Below are positions 10,073 to 19,809 of a stretch of DNA of 64,000 nucleotides, piece after piece. How positions within the stretch are numbered: the first letter of the stretch is position 1; each line of letters begins with the position of its first letter. The translations under genes were made by a program, and so were the position numbers. The notes below the pieces were generated by a model. That model saw only the letters and a list, made by a program, of their open reading frames with translations, was not told the DNA's origin and did no database searches. The stretch comes from JAWKIW01 sp041394145 (GTDB lineage Bacteria; Actinomycetota; Acidimicrobiia; Acidimicrobiales; Acidimicrobilacustridaceae), in contig JAWKIW010000002.1 in assembly GCA_041394145.1 (NCBI GenBank), forward strand, positions 372,001 through 436,000, given 5' to 3'.

Positions 10073-11581
10073 ATGGCAACGATCCGGCAGCGCAAGCGCG
10101 GTGTCTGGGAGGTCCGGGTGTTCGCCGGGCGCGACGCCCAGGGCAAGCCCGTCCAGGTCTCCCGTACGGTGCGCGGCGGCAAGAAGGATGCCGAGCGGGT
10201 GGCGAGCGAGCTCGAGCTCAAGCCGAGCCGGCCCGACGCCCGCCGGACCGTCGCCGAGCTCCTCGACGAGTGGCGCGCGCTCAAGGAGGCCAGCTGGGCC
10301 CCCTACACGCGCCGAGACCAGGAGAGCCGGTCGCGATCGATCGCCGCCGATCGGATCGGGAAGGTCCCCGTCGCCCGGCTGCAGGTCACCGACGTCGATG
10401 CCTGGATCGTCCGCCTCCGCAAGGCCGGGGTCGGCGAGGGATCGATCCGCAACCAGTTCCAGTCGCTGCGGTCGGCACTGGCCCAGGCGGTCCGTTGGGG
10501 GTGGATCGCACAGAACCCGGCCGCGCTGGCGAGCTATGAGCGAGCGAAGCGGACCTCGCGCGATGTGATGTCCGCCGAGGACGTCCAGGCCGTGCTCGAG
10601 GCCGCCGAGCAGGTCAACGAGATGGCGCCGGTCGCGATCCGACTCGCGGCGATCACCGGTGCCCGCCGCGCCGAGCTCGCGGCGCTGCGGTGGACCGACC
10701 TCGACGGCTCCGTGCTCCGGGTCGACAGCGCCATCACGGTGGTCCGGGAAGGCTCGGGTGACGATCGGCGGACCGTCCTGCGTGACGATCCGACCAAGAC
10801 CGCCGACCGTCGACGGGTCGCGCTCGACCCGTCGACCGTGGCCATGCTCGAAGTGCTGCGGGCCAGGCGTGAGCCCTACACACCGTGGATGTTCAGCGAC
10901 ACGGAGAAGGCTCCCCGCCCCGACCGGATCGGGTACTGGTGGCAGCGTTGCCGCGAGCTCGCCGGCATCGACGTCGAGTGGCGCCTGCACGACCTCCGCC
11001 ACTGGTCGGCGACGTTCGCGCTCAGCGAGGGCTACGACGCCGCCACGGTCGCACATCGGCTTGGGCACTCGGACCCATCGACGACGCTGCGCGCCTACGC
11101 CCACGCCAGGGCGCAACGAGACGCCGACCTGGCGTCGAGCCTCGCCGATGCCTTGGAGATCCCCCCGAACCCGGGTAGCGCCCGCCACGGCGGCGAGGGC
11201 CTGTGGCCGGCCGGCGGGACCGATCCCGGGACCGACTGCGGGACCTCGTCCGACATCCGTTGGTCCGCCCGCGCCGACCGAGTGCCCTCCGGGTCTTGGA
11301 GCATGGCGACGCCCGAAAGGCCCGTTGACCTGGGAACGGGACCTTGCTCGGGACCGAGTACGGGAGTCCCGCCGAGGTCCCGTTGTCGACGCTGCCTGGT
11401 CCGCTCCGACGGCCGTCGGTTGAAGGAGATGCCCCGTTTCGGGACCGGAAGCGTGTCAGCTGCCACCTCACGGCCACGTGGCACGATCTCGAACCGGCGT
11501 TCGGCCCGTTGGCGAGACGGTGATCTGGGACACCTCGGCGGTGTGTTCGGAGACGGATTGCCGCGACCGGGCGGGCGGTAG
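10073..11581 (+). CDS. int: Site-specific tyrosine integrase of the island
   Basis: Catalyses integration and, with an excision factor, excision of the element. The N terminus has the AP2-like/arm-binding region (GVWEVRVFAGRDAQGKPV), then a SAM-like core-binding domain (about 57-150) and the catalytic domain (about 165-350). Catalytic residues are visible: Arg198 (TGARRAEL), His306 and Arg309 (LHDLRH), His332 (LGHSDPST) and Tyr342 (RAYAHA). The homologous part ends near residue 365. The open frame continues for about 135 low-complexity residues, which suggests that an indel removed a stop near 11,170. Position next to attL and orientation inward are typical. Confidence 0.93.
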   Translation: MATIRQRKRGVWEVRVFAGRDAQGKPVQVSRTVRGGKKDAERVASELELKPSRPDARRTVAELLDEWRALKEASWAPYTRRDQESRSRSIAADRIGKVPVARLQVTDVDAWIVRLRKAGVGEGSIRNQFQSLRSALAQAVRWGWIAQNPAALASYERAKRTSRDVMSAEDVQAVLEAAEQVNEMAPVAIRLAAITGARRAELAALRWTDLDGSVLRVDSAITVVREGSGDDRRTVLRDDPTKTADRRRVALDPSTVAMLEVLRARREPYTPWMFSDTEKAPRPDRIGYWWQRCRELAGIDVEWRLHDLRHWSATFALSEGYDAATVAHRLGHSDPSTTLRAYAHARAQRDADLASSLADALEIPPNPGSARHGGEGLWPAGGTDPGTDCGTSSDIRWSARADRVPSGSWSMATPERPVDLGTGPCSGPSTGVPPRSRCRRCLVRSDGRRLKEMPRFGTGSVSAATSRPRGTISNRRSARWRDGDLGHLGGVFGDGLPRPGGR

Positions 11582-11755
11582 CCTCCGTCGAAGTGCTACG
11601 GCAAGGTTGTCGTCTGGGACGCGGGTTCTGGGACGGTCCCGAGACCGAGGGCAGGGGAACAAACGCCGTGACGAGTCCGACGACCGCCTCGACCCGATGA
11701 TTGCGAACGTTCTGGCCCGCCGCTGGCCGCCGCCTACGTCGACGGTGATCCGGGC

Positions 11756-12160
11756 ATGAAGCGGATCCGCTTCTTGACTGTGATTGTCGTGGTGCTGGTC
11801 GCTGGCTGTTCGGAACCGTTGTCGTCGTCGACGGTGACAGCCACGCCGACCAGTAGCACGGTGTCGTCGCCCCCGAGTACGCCGCCGGGGATGACAGTCC
11901 TGTCTGATGGCTGGCGTCCGGCCTACCGGGCACACATGGCCGCACCGCTGACGTCGGAGAGAGCCGAGCAGACAGGGCGCTCGATCACCGATGCCGGCAT
12001 GCGCGAAGGCTTCCGGCTGGGGGCCGATGTGGACTATGCGAACGGCTGGTTGGTGGTCTTGGTGCCCACTGATGTGCCGCCTGACCCGGAGCGGCTACCC
12101 GAGCTCGAAGCACTCATCGCGGCGGCGCCGGGTGTCACGGGGGTCGAACGGCTCCCGTAG
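11756..12160 (+). CDS. Small lipoprotein, unknown
   Basis: 134 residues with a signal peptide (MKRIRFLTVIVVVLVAGC) ending in the lipobox VAGC. A Ser/Thr/Pro linker and a compact acidic domain (ANGWLVVLVPTDVPPDPERL) follow. Expected to be anchored outside the membrane. No family recognised. It stands alone between the integrase and a membrane protein. Confidence 0.7.
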   Translation: MKRIRFLTVIVVVLVAGCSEPLSSSTVTATPTSSTVSSPPSTPPGMTVLSDGWRPAYRAHMAAPLTSERAEQTGRSITDAGMREGFRLGADVDYANGWLVVLVPTDVPPDPERLPELEALIAAAPGVTGVERLP

Positions 12161-12568
12161 GGGTCTGGTCGGCTACCGCTGCGCCCGCCACGATCAGCCC
12201 CGGGCATCGACGCGAGGGCAGCATGCGGCGAGTAGTCGCCCTCGGCAGGTTGACGCGCCACCTTCTCAGGATCCGGCGACGCGGGGGAACCGGCAGCGAG
12301 GATCTGATACCGAGAAGCGCGGTGCAGGGGGCGGAGCCGGCGATCGGCCCGTTCGCTGGCCGCGGTTATGCCCGCGTGATCTGGGGCGCGGTGTTTGGGC
12401 GAGGGGGCAGGCGATGCTGATAGGAGGTACTCGTCGCTGCGGCAGGGGCGGGTCGGCGCGTTGCCCGTGGCTTCCTTCGTTCCGCCACCCGTCGTCTGGG
12501 ACACTTGTTCGCGACCGACAGCTCGTTGACCGTCGCCATTGGCGCGCGTCGTTGGTCGGAGAGGCGGG
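12161..12568. other. Intergenic stretch, no gene recognised
   Basis: No convincing coding frame. It contains the first copy of an imperfect repeat of about 107 bp (12,283-12,390), and lies upstream of a small membrane-protein gene. Confidence 0.5.
12283..12390 (+). repeat. Imperfect ~107-bp repeat, copy 1
   Basis: Aligns with 13,563-13,669. Shared words include GAAGCGCGGTGC, ACCGGC, TGCCCG/GGCCCG plus TTC, TTATGCCCGCG and GATCTGGGGCG, with small indels. Each copy precedes an island gene (12,569 and 14,029). Confidence 0.5.
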
Positions 12569-13030
12569 GTGTTGGTAGCTCAGCTCGAAACTGGTCAGTG
12601 GGCGTTGCTTGCCTTCGGAGCGGTCGCCGCGGTCGCGTTCATCGGGTGGCTGATCATCCGAACGGCGCGCGGGTCGTGGTTGGGTGTGGTGCAGGATCCG
12701 CCTGTCGCCAGGCCCGGTGGTTGGCAACCGACGGCCGTCTACGACGTGGCGGCCAAAGTGAACGGCGTGGTCGTGCGTCGCCCAGGGTCTGCGCGTCTGG
12801 GGATCTCTGCTGATGGCGTCGAGTTGACCAGCGACTCGTTCAACGGCCTGTGGGTGCCGCGCGTCGAGGTTGCCTGTGTTCGGCTGCGGCCAGCCGTCCC
12901 GCCCGTACCCGGCTACCGCACCGCTCGGTTCCTGACGGCTTCTGGTCGCCTCGATCGAGTCTCGATCACCGCTGCGGTCAGTGCCTTCGACGAGCTGAGG
13001 TCGTTGGGTTGGGTCGTCGAGTCGCGGTAG
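12569..13030 (+). CDS. Membrane-anchored protein, unknown
   Basis: About 153 residues. One transmembrane helix near the N terminus (WALLAFGAVAAVAFIGWLII) is followed by a cytosolic domain of about 115 residues with beta-rich alternation (VNGVVVRRPGSARLGISADG). GTG 12569 is preceded by GGAGAGG, which decides the start. No family recognised; the layout resembles small PH-like membrane proteins, a weak impression only. Confidence 0.65.
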   Translation: MLVAQLETGQWALLAFGAVAAVAFIGWLIIRTARGSWLGVVQDPPVARPGGWQPTAVYDVAAKVNGVVVRRPGSARLGISADGVELTSDSFNGLWVPRVEVACVRLRPAVPPVPGYRTARFLTASGRLDRVSITAAVSAFDELRSLGWVVESR

Positions 13031-14028
13031 GCCCCATGGTCCCCGTCGGCAGGACGCCGTGGCGTTCGAGCGGCTACGGGGACTCGCACTCGCGGCGCTG
13101 GCGCGTCGTCGAGCGTTCGCGGTGCGTCGTAGGGCTGCCGACATGCCAGCGACCGGGGGCGAAGACGATCGTCGGCCCGTCGTGCCGCCTCGTCGTCCTC
13201 CCGCTGGGGTGCTGTCGACCACAGACCTGGCAACGGTGCACGGCCGACTGTGAGCAAGGTCGTCGAGGATGTTCACGTCAGCGACCTCGCTGACGAACTC
13301 GCCTGTGTCGGGTTCGGCCGGTCGTGATCGGACTTCCGTGTACCCGTGGCACCTGGTACCGGTACGTGAGCTACTGCTCCGTCGTGTTCTCGATCCCCGG
13401 ATCCGTCGGATTCGGGGCAGACAACCCGGATGCCCTCCTCTACCGGGGCACCGAGCCTACACGCCCGACGCATCGTGCGACGGGCTCATGGGCGCGACAA
13501 GAACCTCATCGCCGTTGGCCCCCGACTGGTATTTCGGGTTCGCGCTGCACTGCTGAGGCACCGGGGCAACCGGCATCGGACGCGCGAACGGCCGCGCGAA
13601 GCGCGGTGCGGCGGAACCGGCGAACTGCCCGTTCTCGGTGCGTGCTTATGCCCGCGGATCTGGGGCGGGCGCGCGTCGAATCGGGTCGGCCCGACCTACC
13701 CGGGAGAGGGAGATCGCTCTGTCGTGTCGGTAGGGTGGAGGTTGGGTGTGTTCGGTGGGTTCGGGATCGACGGGGTCTCGTGCGGACTGGCCCGAGAAAG
13801 AAACGAGGAGAGGCGGGTGGTGGTGGCGACCACGTCTGGGTCGATCGGGGCCGGGGGGCCGTGCGGCGGCCGCGGTGGGCGCCTTGGTCACGGTTCGAAC
13901 GGTGTGGGTGTCTTGCCGGCGGGACCCCCGGCTCGACGGGCTGCCTCGGACGGTGTGGCGGTGGGCTTGTCGGGTGGTGTGACGGGTCGGTGGCGGGGCG
14001 GGCGGGTCCTCGTGGCGGGGGTGGTTTC
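13031..14028. other. About 1 kb without a recognised gene
   Basis: The frame of the downstream gene is open through most of this stretch, but composition (Arg/Gly/Trp-rich, no conserved patches) argues against coding. It holds the second copy of the 107-bp repeat at 13,563-13,669. A 64-codon frame at 13,059-13,253 is not supported by anything else. Confidence 0.45.
13563..13669 (+). repeat. Imperfect ~107-bp repeat, copy 2
   Basis: Partner of 12,283-12,390. Ends 360 bp before the leucine-rich-repeat-variant gene. Function unknown; a regulatory leader or the remnant of a small mobile repeat are both possible. Confidence 0.5.
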
Positions 14029-16368
14029 GTGATCCCCGAGGCCGGTGTGCCGCCACCGTTCCGCCAACGGCCCCGCCCCCAGGATCTGCTTCCGGATTGC
14101 TCGACCCAAGACCCGACGGCGCTGCTGGCGTTCTTGGAGGGTCTCGGGCTGGTCCGCTGCGACGCCGATGCCTGCGGACACCGGGCCGAGACCCTCGAGG
14201 CCTACGACGTCAAGAACGGCGTGCCGGTCTACCTGTTTCGTTGCCATCGTTGCTTCGACGGGCACCTCGACGGCGATGGTGTGCCCCGTCGCTTGTACCA
14301 CGAGGGAACGCACGCCAGGTTCGACGAGGACGCCTACATGTGGCGCTACGACCAGGTCGACCGTCGCTACGGGATGGACGGTTGGGTCTGGCGCTATGAG
14401 CGGGGCTGGCACCGCGACCACGAGTGGACGGCCCCGCCGGTCGACGACACCGACGACGCGGTTGTCACGCTCAGCCTCGATGCTGCGGTGGGCCGGCTCG
14501 AACGCTGCGCGGCCCGCGTCAGAGGATGGGCGAGCGCGTATGACCTGGTGCAGGAGGTCGTCGAGGTCGCCGGCCGCATCGACTTCGAGGAGGCCGGGGT
14601 CGGCGCCGTCGAGGTGCTCGCCGGGTTCTTCGAGCGGGCTCAGGAGGCGGTCGATGCCGAGGGGCTGTTCGACGATCGGGCTCGGATGCTGGGGGTGTGG
14701 CAGCGCGAGCGACCCGCGCAGGTGCCCGACGAGGTTGAGGCCGCCTGGATGCGCTATCGGGCTCGGCGGTGGGACGAGCTCGTCGGCGCCACCGACGACC
14801 TCGGCGCTTGGCTGTTCAACTATCTGTCGGCCAACAGCGGGTGGCGGCCGCCGCGCACGGTGGACCCGGTGGGCCTCCTCAACCAGCTGCGTGGCGCCGA
14901 TGACGTCCTAGTGGAGAAGGGGTGGGGGGTCATCGACGAGGACTCCGGCATGGGGCCGAGCCTGACGTCGTTCGTTCGTCGGCTGCGGGGCGTCTCGACT
15001 CGGCCCGGGACCGAGCCGGCCTTCGCGAACCTGCAGGTCTGTGTGGCGTCCGCGCTGCGCCACGTCGGTGACGTGTCCGACGTCGATGTGCTCGGCATCG
15101 TCGAGGCGTGGGGCGACGATCGAGTGGCAGCCGACCGGCTCGCCGTCGAGCATCCGACTCCGGCGATCGTCGCGGCGCTGGTGTGCCAGCGACAAGGCGA
15201 CGTGTGCGGACCGATCCACCTTGGCGAGGTCGCAGCCCGGGCCGCCCGCGAGCCGTTGCCCGAGGTGTTGTTCGTCGAGCTCGTCGACGCCTGGGCCGAG
15301 GCGCGCAATCCGGCGATTGCCACGGCCTTGGGGTCGAACCCGGTGTGCCCCCCCGCAGCGCAGCGCCGCCTCGCTGTCCACGACAGGGTGGAGGTGGCGA
15401 TCGGGGTGGCGTCCAACCCGAACCTGGACGCCGTAGCCGCCCGGATCGTGGCCGACCGGCCTGTCGGATCTGACTTCCGCGAGACGCAAGCTGCCCTGGT
15501 GGTGGCCGCCAACCCAGTCTGCCCACCGGACGTCGCCGAGCGGGCGCGAGCCAACGCGCGGGCCGCGCTCGACGCGGATGCCGACCTGGGCAAGGAACAT
15601 GCCCCTCGTTGTCGGGAGCCGGCACCCGGGTGGTTCGACCCGCGCGTCCAACGCTGTGGCCCCAACTTCCTACTGGACTGGGCATGGGGGTACGCCGCCT
15701 ATGGCGTCGACGACCCGGAGGTCGTCGTCGCCCTGCACTCCGCCAATTGCCACGCCACCCGCGTGGCGCTGCCCCTGTATGCCAATGGCGCCTGCACGCT
15801 GGATGAGGCCGTGGCGCTCGCTCGTCTCGATCCGAGCGGCGACAGCTTGCGGTCTTGGATGCTCGCCGGCGCCGATACCGTCCACGACGTCTTGCGACTT
15901 GTCGAGGCTCGAGTCAGCGTGACCCAGGCCGAGCGGGTCGCCACGACGGCCGGACCGGTCGACGTCGACGAGCTGATCGCCCACCGTGAAGATCTCGACT
16001 CCTGGCTGGCCGGGCTTCCCCCTCGTGACACGGACGCCGTGATCGCCCAGATCATCAGCCCCTGCTGGTGGTCCCTGGTCGGCGTTCCCGACGGGGCGTG
16101 GTCCGGACGTCTCGAGATCATCGCCTCCGCCCCTGAGGCGGTGACCCGGGGTGCGTCCGGGCAGCGCATCGCCGAAGCGTTCATCGACCGCACTGAAGCC
16201 GAGCTGGCCTGCTACCCGGAGTGCAGGACCGTCAGAGACCTTCTCGGGTCCTTCCGTCGTGCGGTCGTCGCCGCTCGCGCCGCCGTCGACGCCGCCGCCG
16301 GTGCCGAGGTCGAAGACACCGTCGTCGCCCCTGCGCTGGCCACCATCCGCGAGATCCGTCCGTGGTGA
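14029..16368 (+). CDS. Large protein with leucine-rich-repeat-variant (LRV) segment and Cys-rich N terminus
   Basis: 779 residues from GTG 14029 (VIPEAGVPPPFRQRP). Residues 40-85 contain a CX4C pair and CHRC, resembling a zinc ribbon (RCDADACGHR then FRCHRCFDGH). The middle is a helical region rich in Trp, Asp and Arg. Around residues 420-530 repeated units of the type NPxxPPxxxxRLAxxxxxxVxxxVAxNPxL appear (SNPVCPPAAQRRLAVHDRV, AANPVCPPDVAERAR), matching LRV repeats, which mediate binding. Target and role are unknown. The frame is open far upstream (to 13,324), but that part lacks coding character. Confidence 0.75.
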   Translation: MIPEAGVPPPFRQRPRPQDLLPDCSTQDPTALLAFLEGLGLVRCDADACGHRAETLEAYDVKNGVPVYLFRCHRCFDGHLDGDGVPRRLYHEGTHARFDEDAYMWRYDQVDRRYGMDGWVWRYERGWHRDHEWTAPPVDDTDDAVVTLSLDAAVGRLERCAARVRGWASAYDLVQEVVEVAGRIDFEEAGVGAVEVLAGFFERAQEAVDAEGLFDDRARMLGVWQRERPAQVPDEVEAAWMRYRARRWDELVGATDDLGAWLFNYLSANSGWRPPRTVDPVGLLNQLRGADDVLVEKGWGVIDEDSGMGPSLTSFVRRLRGVSTRPGTEPAFANLQVCVASALRHVGDVSDVDVLGIVEAWGDDRVAADRLAVEHPTPAIVAALVCQRQGDVCGPIHLGEVAARAAREPLPEVLFVELVDAWAEARNPAIATALGSNPVCPPAAQRRLAVHDRVEVAIGVASNPNLDAVAARIVADRPVGSDFRETQAALVVAANPVCPPDVAERARANARAALDADADLGKEHAPRCREPAPGWFDPRVQRCGPNFLLDWAWGYAAYGVDDPEVVVALHSANCHATRVALPLYANGACTLDEAVALARLDPSGDSLRSWMLAGADTVHDVLRLVEARVSVTQAERVATTAGPVDVDELIAHREDLDSWLAGLPPRDTDAVIAQIISPCWWSLVGVPDGAWSGRLEIIASAPEAVTRGASGQRIAEAFIDRTEAELACYPECRTVRDLLGSFRRAVVAARAAVDAAAGAEVEDTVVAPALATIREIRPW

Positions 16369-16475
16369 GTGTGGCACGCCATCAGCAGCGATGGTCTCGC
16401 CGGTGAAGGTCGCCGTGGAGAGGAGCGACCACCAACCGCCGTCGAACGTCGGGCCGCCGCGGGGACGCCCCTAGG

Positions 16476-18170
16476 GTGGCTGCGGTGGTCGGCGGGCGAG
16501 CAGTACGGGGTCGGTGTCTCGACGACGCCGCCGAAGACGGCCTGTGGGCCGAGGCCGGATTCACGGCCGCCGAGGCCCGCCGCTGGACCCGGCTGTACCG
16601 CGAATGCACCGACGAGCCTTTCCGGCGCCGGGATCCGGTTGCCAGCGTCGTCGAGGCCGCCGCTGTCACGGTGAGCGGGCTGCTGCCGACGGGGTGGACC
16701 GGGGCGGAGGTCCTCGACGTCGCCGAGCGGCACCAGGTCGTGGGAGAGGTCCTGCCCGCTGTGGTGCAGATGCTGCCAGACCCGTCACCGGCGGGGTTCG
16801 CCGCCGTCGAGGCGGCGGCCGACATCACGGGGATGCCGCTGCTCCACCGGCTGTGGACGGCGGCTCGGCACCCCGGTCGCGTCGACCACGACGAGCTGGT
16901 GGAGGCCATGGCGTGGGCGGCGAGGGCGGTGGCGCTGGGCACCACCCAGGTGTTGGAGCTGTCGGGGCTGCGGCCGGCCACCTGGGCCGGGTTCCTGGCG
17001 ACGGCGTCGCCGCCCCCGACGCTGCTCGAGCACCGGCTGTGGCACTACGGGTGGCGGTGCATGAACGAGATGACCGCCCCCTACCCGTTCACCGGTGCCC
17101 TCGGCGCACGGGTCGCGTCGGTCGTCGTCGACCGCAGGCCCTACCGCTCCAACGATCAGCGGCGGACGTGGATCTCGCCCGCCGCCGGTGAGGTCTGGTC
17201 GGTCGCCCGGCAGGCGCACCTCGACCACGGCGCTCACGTACCGGCGACGCTCGCTCCCGGCTGGTTGTGGAGCCGCTGTGACCCCCTCCTGTTGGCGCGG
17301 CGACCGGTGCCCGACGCCACGCAGATCGAGCGGCTGACCCGGGTGCAGCTGCGCGACGCGCTCGACGACCTCGGGCTGCCGGTCCCCGAGTGGTCCGACG
17401 AGCTGCTCACCGCGGCGGTGGCGTGGGGTACCAGGTACGCCGCCGATCTCGTCGCCGCCCAGGAGCTGACCTGGGATGTCCCCGGATCACCGCACACGTC
17501 CTTGCTCGTGGTCGAGCCAGCTGACTTCGACGAAGGTGAGCTGCTCGCCCGCGGGTTCCGTCCGTTCGTGTCCGGCTCGAGGACCGACGACGTACTCGGT
17601 GTGCTGCGTACCGCCGGGGTACAAGCGGCTCGAACGCGAGGTGACGAGCCGGTGGGGTGGGCACGAGCTGGTCGCGACGGACGCCGGACGTGGCGCTACG
17701 TCCTCGACGTAGCCGCAGACATGGTCGTAGCGCCCGACGACGATCTGGTCGCCCGATGGCGGCGCGTGGTGGGGACCGTCGCCGCCGAACTCGACAGCCG
17801 CCGCGAGCAGCCCCTACGGCCCTGGCCGCTCCAAGGGACCTCGAGGCGCTGTCGGCAGCCACCGCGCCCGTGGCGGGCATCGACACCGGCTCGACCGACC
17901 GGCACGGTCGAACCGCTTAAACGTCTCCCAGCGACGACGTGTGGCGTCGCCGCGGTCAACGTCTCGGTCTCGGTGGCGCCGACATCGACGGTGAACGACC
18001 TGCACCTCCGCACCCTGGTGCGTGTCGTACCGATGGAGAGCCCGAACCGCCTCGGTCACGACGAACTGGTGTTTGGTGCCCAGACCGGACGCCGGTTGGC
18101 CTCCGACAGACGAGGCGGCCCAGGCTCGACAAGCCCTCGACGAGGTCTTTACCGCCCGTCGACGCCCTAA
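16476..18170 (+). CDS. Unknown protein, paralogue A of a duplicated family
   Basis: About 564 codons from GTG 16476. Coding character is clear to about 17,800. Motifs shared with the downstream broken copy are HRLWHYGWRC, LDDLGLPVPEWSDELL and WRYVLDVAADMV. After about 17,800 the frame becomes Arg/Pro-rich; another frame ending at 17,920 (LEALSAATAPVAGIDTGS) looks more natural, so an indel near 17,800 is likely and the true end may be 17,920. Abundant Trp, Asp and Arg, no membrane segment or signal peptide. It follows the LRV gene by 107 bp on the same strand, so co-transcription is possible. No known family recognised. Confidence 0.65.
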   Translation: MAAVVGGRAVRGRCLDDAAEDGLWAEAGFTAAEARRWTRLYRECTDEPFRRRDPVASVVEAAAVTVSGLLPTGWTGAEVLDVAERHQVVGEVLPAVVQMLPDPSPAGFAAVEAAADITGMPLLHRLWTAARHPGRVDHDELVEAMAWAARAVALGTTQVLELSGLRPATWAGFLATASPPPTLLEHRLWHYGWRCMNEMTAPYPFTGALGARVASVVVDRRPYRSNDQRRTWISPAAGEVWSVARQAHLDHGAHVPATLAPGWLWSRCDPLLLARRPVPDATQIERLTRVQLRDALDDLGLPVPEWSDELLTAAVAWGTRYAADLVAAQELTWDVPGSPHTSLLVVEPADFDEGELLARGFRPFVSGSRTDDVLGVLRTAGVQAARTRGDEPVGWARAGRDGRRTWRYVLDVAADMVVAPDDDLVARWRRVVGTVAAELDSRREQPLRPWPLQGTSRRCRQPPRPWRASTPARPTGTVEPLKRLPATTCGVAAVNVSVSVAPTSTVNDLHLRTLVRVVPMESPNRLGHDELVFGAQTGRRLASDRRGGPGSTSPRRGLYRPSTP

Positions 18171-18299
18171 CCGGGTCCGGGTGGAGCCAAGCCACGTTGG
18201 CCGACGCAGTGGAGCGCACGAACCTGTGGGTGACCGAGCTTCGGTGCCCCTCGTCAGGCGCTCGGCGGCCTGTCACCCGACCGCGCCACGGTTACCAGA

Positions 18300-19370
18300 G
18301 CCGTCGGGCTCAGCGGTCCGCCGTGGCCGCCGCCTTGGCCAATCTTCGCTGCGCGCCCGACACCCTGCAGCACCGACGACAAGGTGGCGGCCGCGAGGTG
18401 GTGGCCTGCCGCCGACGCTCTCGGCTTGCGCGCCTCGTGCTGGAGCTGGCCGGTGTGGTCGATCCCACCTGGCAGGCCCATGAGAGCGTCGCACCGCAGC
18501 CTCCGACCGCTGTGGATCGGGCACTGTGGCACCACGGCTGGCGATGTGCTGGCTCACTGGCCGTGGGCACCTCCTACGAGGACATCAGCCAGCATCGCCA
18601 GGGGGCTCTTTGTGTTCTCCCTTACCCAGGAATCGCCCGTGGCGACAGGTGAGCACTCCGGGCCGGTGTGGCTGCACCAGTCGCCGGACAGGTATGGCCC
18701 GCGGTAATCGGCGCGCCTCATCGGCCCCGACGGCGGACCGCGTCGACGCACCGCCTCCGAGGCTGAGCGTGGCGCTCGTAGACATCGCCCGGGACCCGCC
18801 GGCCGGCTGCACCGACCTGGAGCAGGGTGCGGCGGTGAAGCCGTAATCTCGCTGCTGGTCGCCCTCAGACCTCGGCCTGCCCGTCGACGAGTGGTCCGAC
18901 GAGATCGTGCGTTTCGCCGCCCGCTACGAAAGCAGGGCCGAAGCCGCCGACCTCGTCGCCGTGCAGGTCGACCACCTCGGGCTGGCCGCCGACCTCATCG
19001 TCGTCGACATGGCCGCTAGGCGAGGAGATCGACCTCGCGATCCGGGGTACCGGCCCGTCGTGGCCGGCGCCGACACCGATCCGGTGCTCGCCCTGCTCGA
19101 CGACCACGGCCACGACACCGCCACCACCCGTCCTGACCACCCTGTCGGCTGGGCGCGTCCTCGCGACTGGGTCTGGCGCTATGTCCTCGACGTCGCTGGT
19201 CAGGCCGTGCCCACCGCCACCGAATCGGTGCCCGACCGCTGGCTGCTCGACATCGCCGCCGCTCACCCGGCCGGCGAGCCGACCACAGCCCACTCCACTG
19301 ACGTCCTCCGCCAGCTCGACGGGATGCGTGCCGGCGGCCTTCGACTTCGAGACCGGTGTTGCGTCCCGGA
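18300..19370 (+). pseudogene. Broken paralogue B of the 16,476 gene
   Basis: Pieces in different frames align in order with paralogue A. RALWHHGWRC (about 18,520) matches RLWHYGWRC, DLGLPVDEWSDEIV (about 18,870) matches DLGLPVPEWSDELL, and DWVWRYVLDVAGQAV (about 19,165) matches TWRYVLDVAADMV. At least two frame changes and a shortened middle separate them. Unlike the core-gene frameshifts, the copy is also divergent and shortened, so real decay after tandem duplication is likely. Confidence 0.6.
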
Positions 19371-19713
19371 GCGGAAGGGCGGAGGCAAGGCCTCTCGGCC
19401 GCCGGTGTGCGCTCCACCCAGGCCAACACCAGAGGCCCGCGACCTTGCCAGCAGGGCGACGCTGATGTCCTCTCCAGTCGAGCGAACCCCTGGGATTCGA
19501 TGAAAGGCCCCAGACCATGGAACCCGTCGGAACCGAGGACCGGGTCGCCGGAGGAGAAGCCCTCCTGGAAGCCGACGGCGGGCCGGCGAGTCGGAGAAGG
19601 ATCGAACCCCCACACCGGTCGAGACGATGTCGTCGAACGTCATCGGCGCACTGTCCCTTAACGCAGCCGCCAACGTCGCCCGCAGGGTGGGTGTGCTCAC
19701 CTGCATTCCCGGC
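19371..19713. other. Intergenic sequence left of the IS21 element
   Basis: No gene supported. A minus-strand frame contains a plausible-looking patch (TFDDIVSTGVGVRSFS) that would be cut by the insertion, but it cannot be extended with confidence. Confidence 0.35.
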
Positions 19714-19730
19714 CCCACTTGAGCAGGTTT

Positions 19731-19754
19731 GTGCTCGTCTGATTTGGCCCCACC
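19731..19754 (+). repeat. IS21 left inverted repeat
   Basis: 24 bp, GTGCTCGTCTGATTTGG then CCCCACC; exact complement of 22,212-22,235. Confidence 0.85.
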
Positions 19755-19809
19755 CTGACGGTGTCGGGGTCCACCTGGGAGCGGCCGGCTGCTGTGAACC
19801 GTGGGGTTC

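Noticed and set aside
13324..14028. An N-terminal extension of about 235 residues on the LRV protein
   Set aside because: The extension is Arg/Gly-rich without conserved patches and includes a non-coding repeat copy; GTG 14029 precedes the first well-formed sequence.
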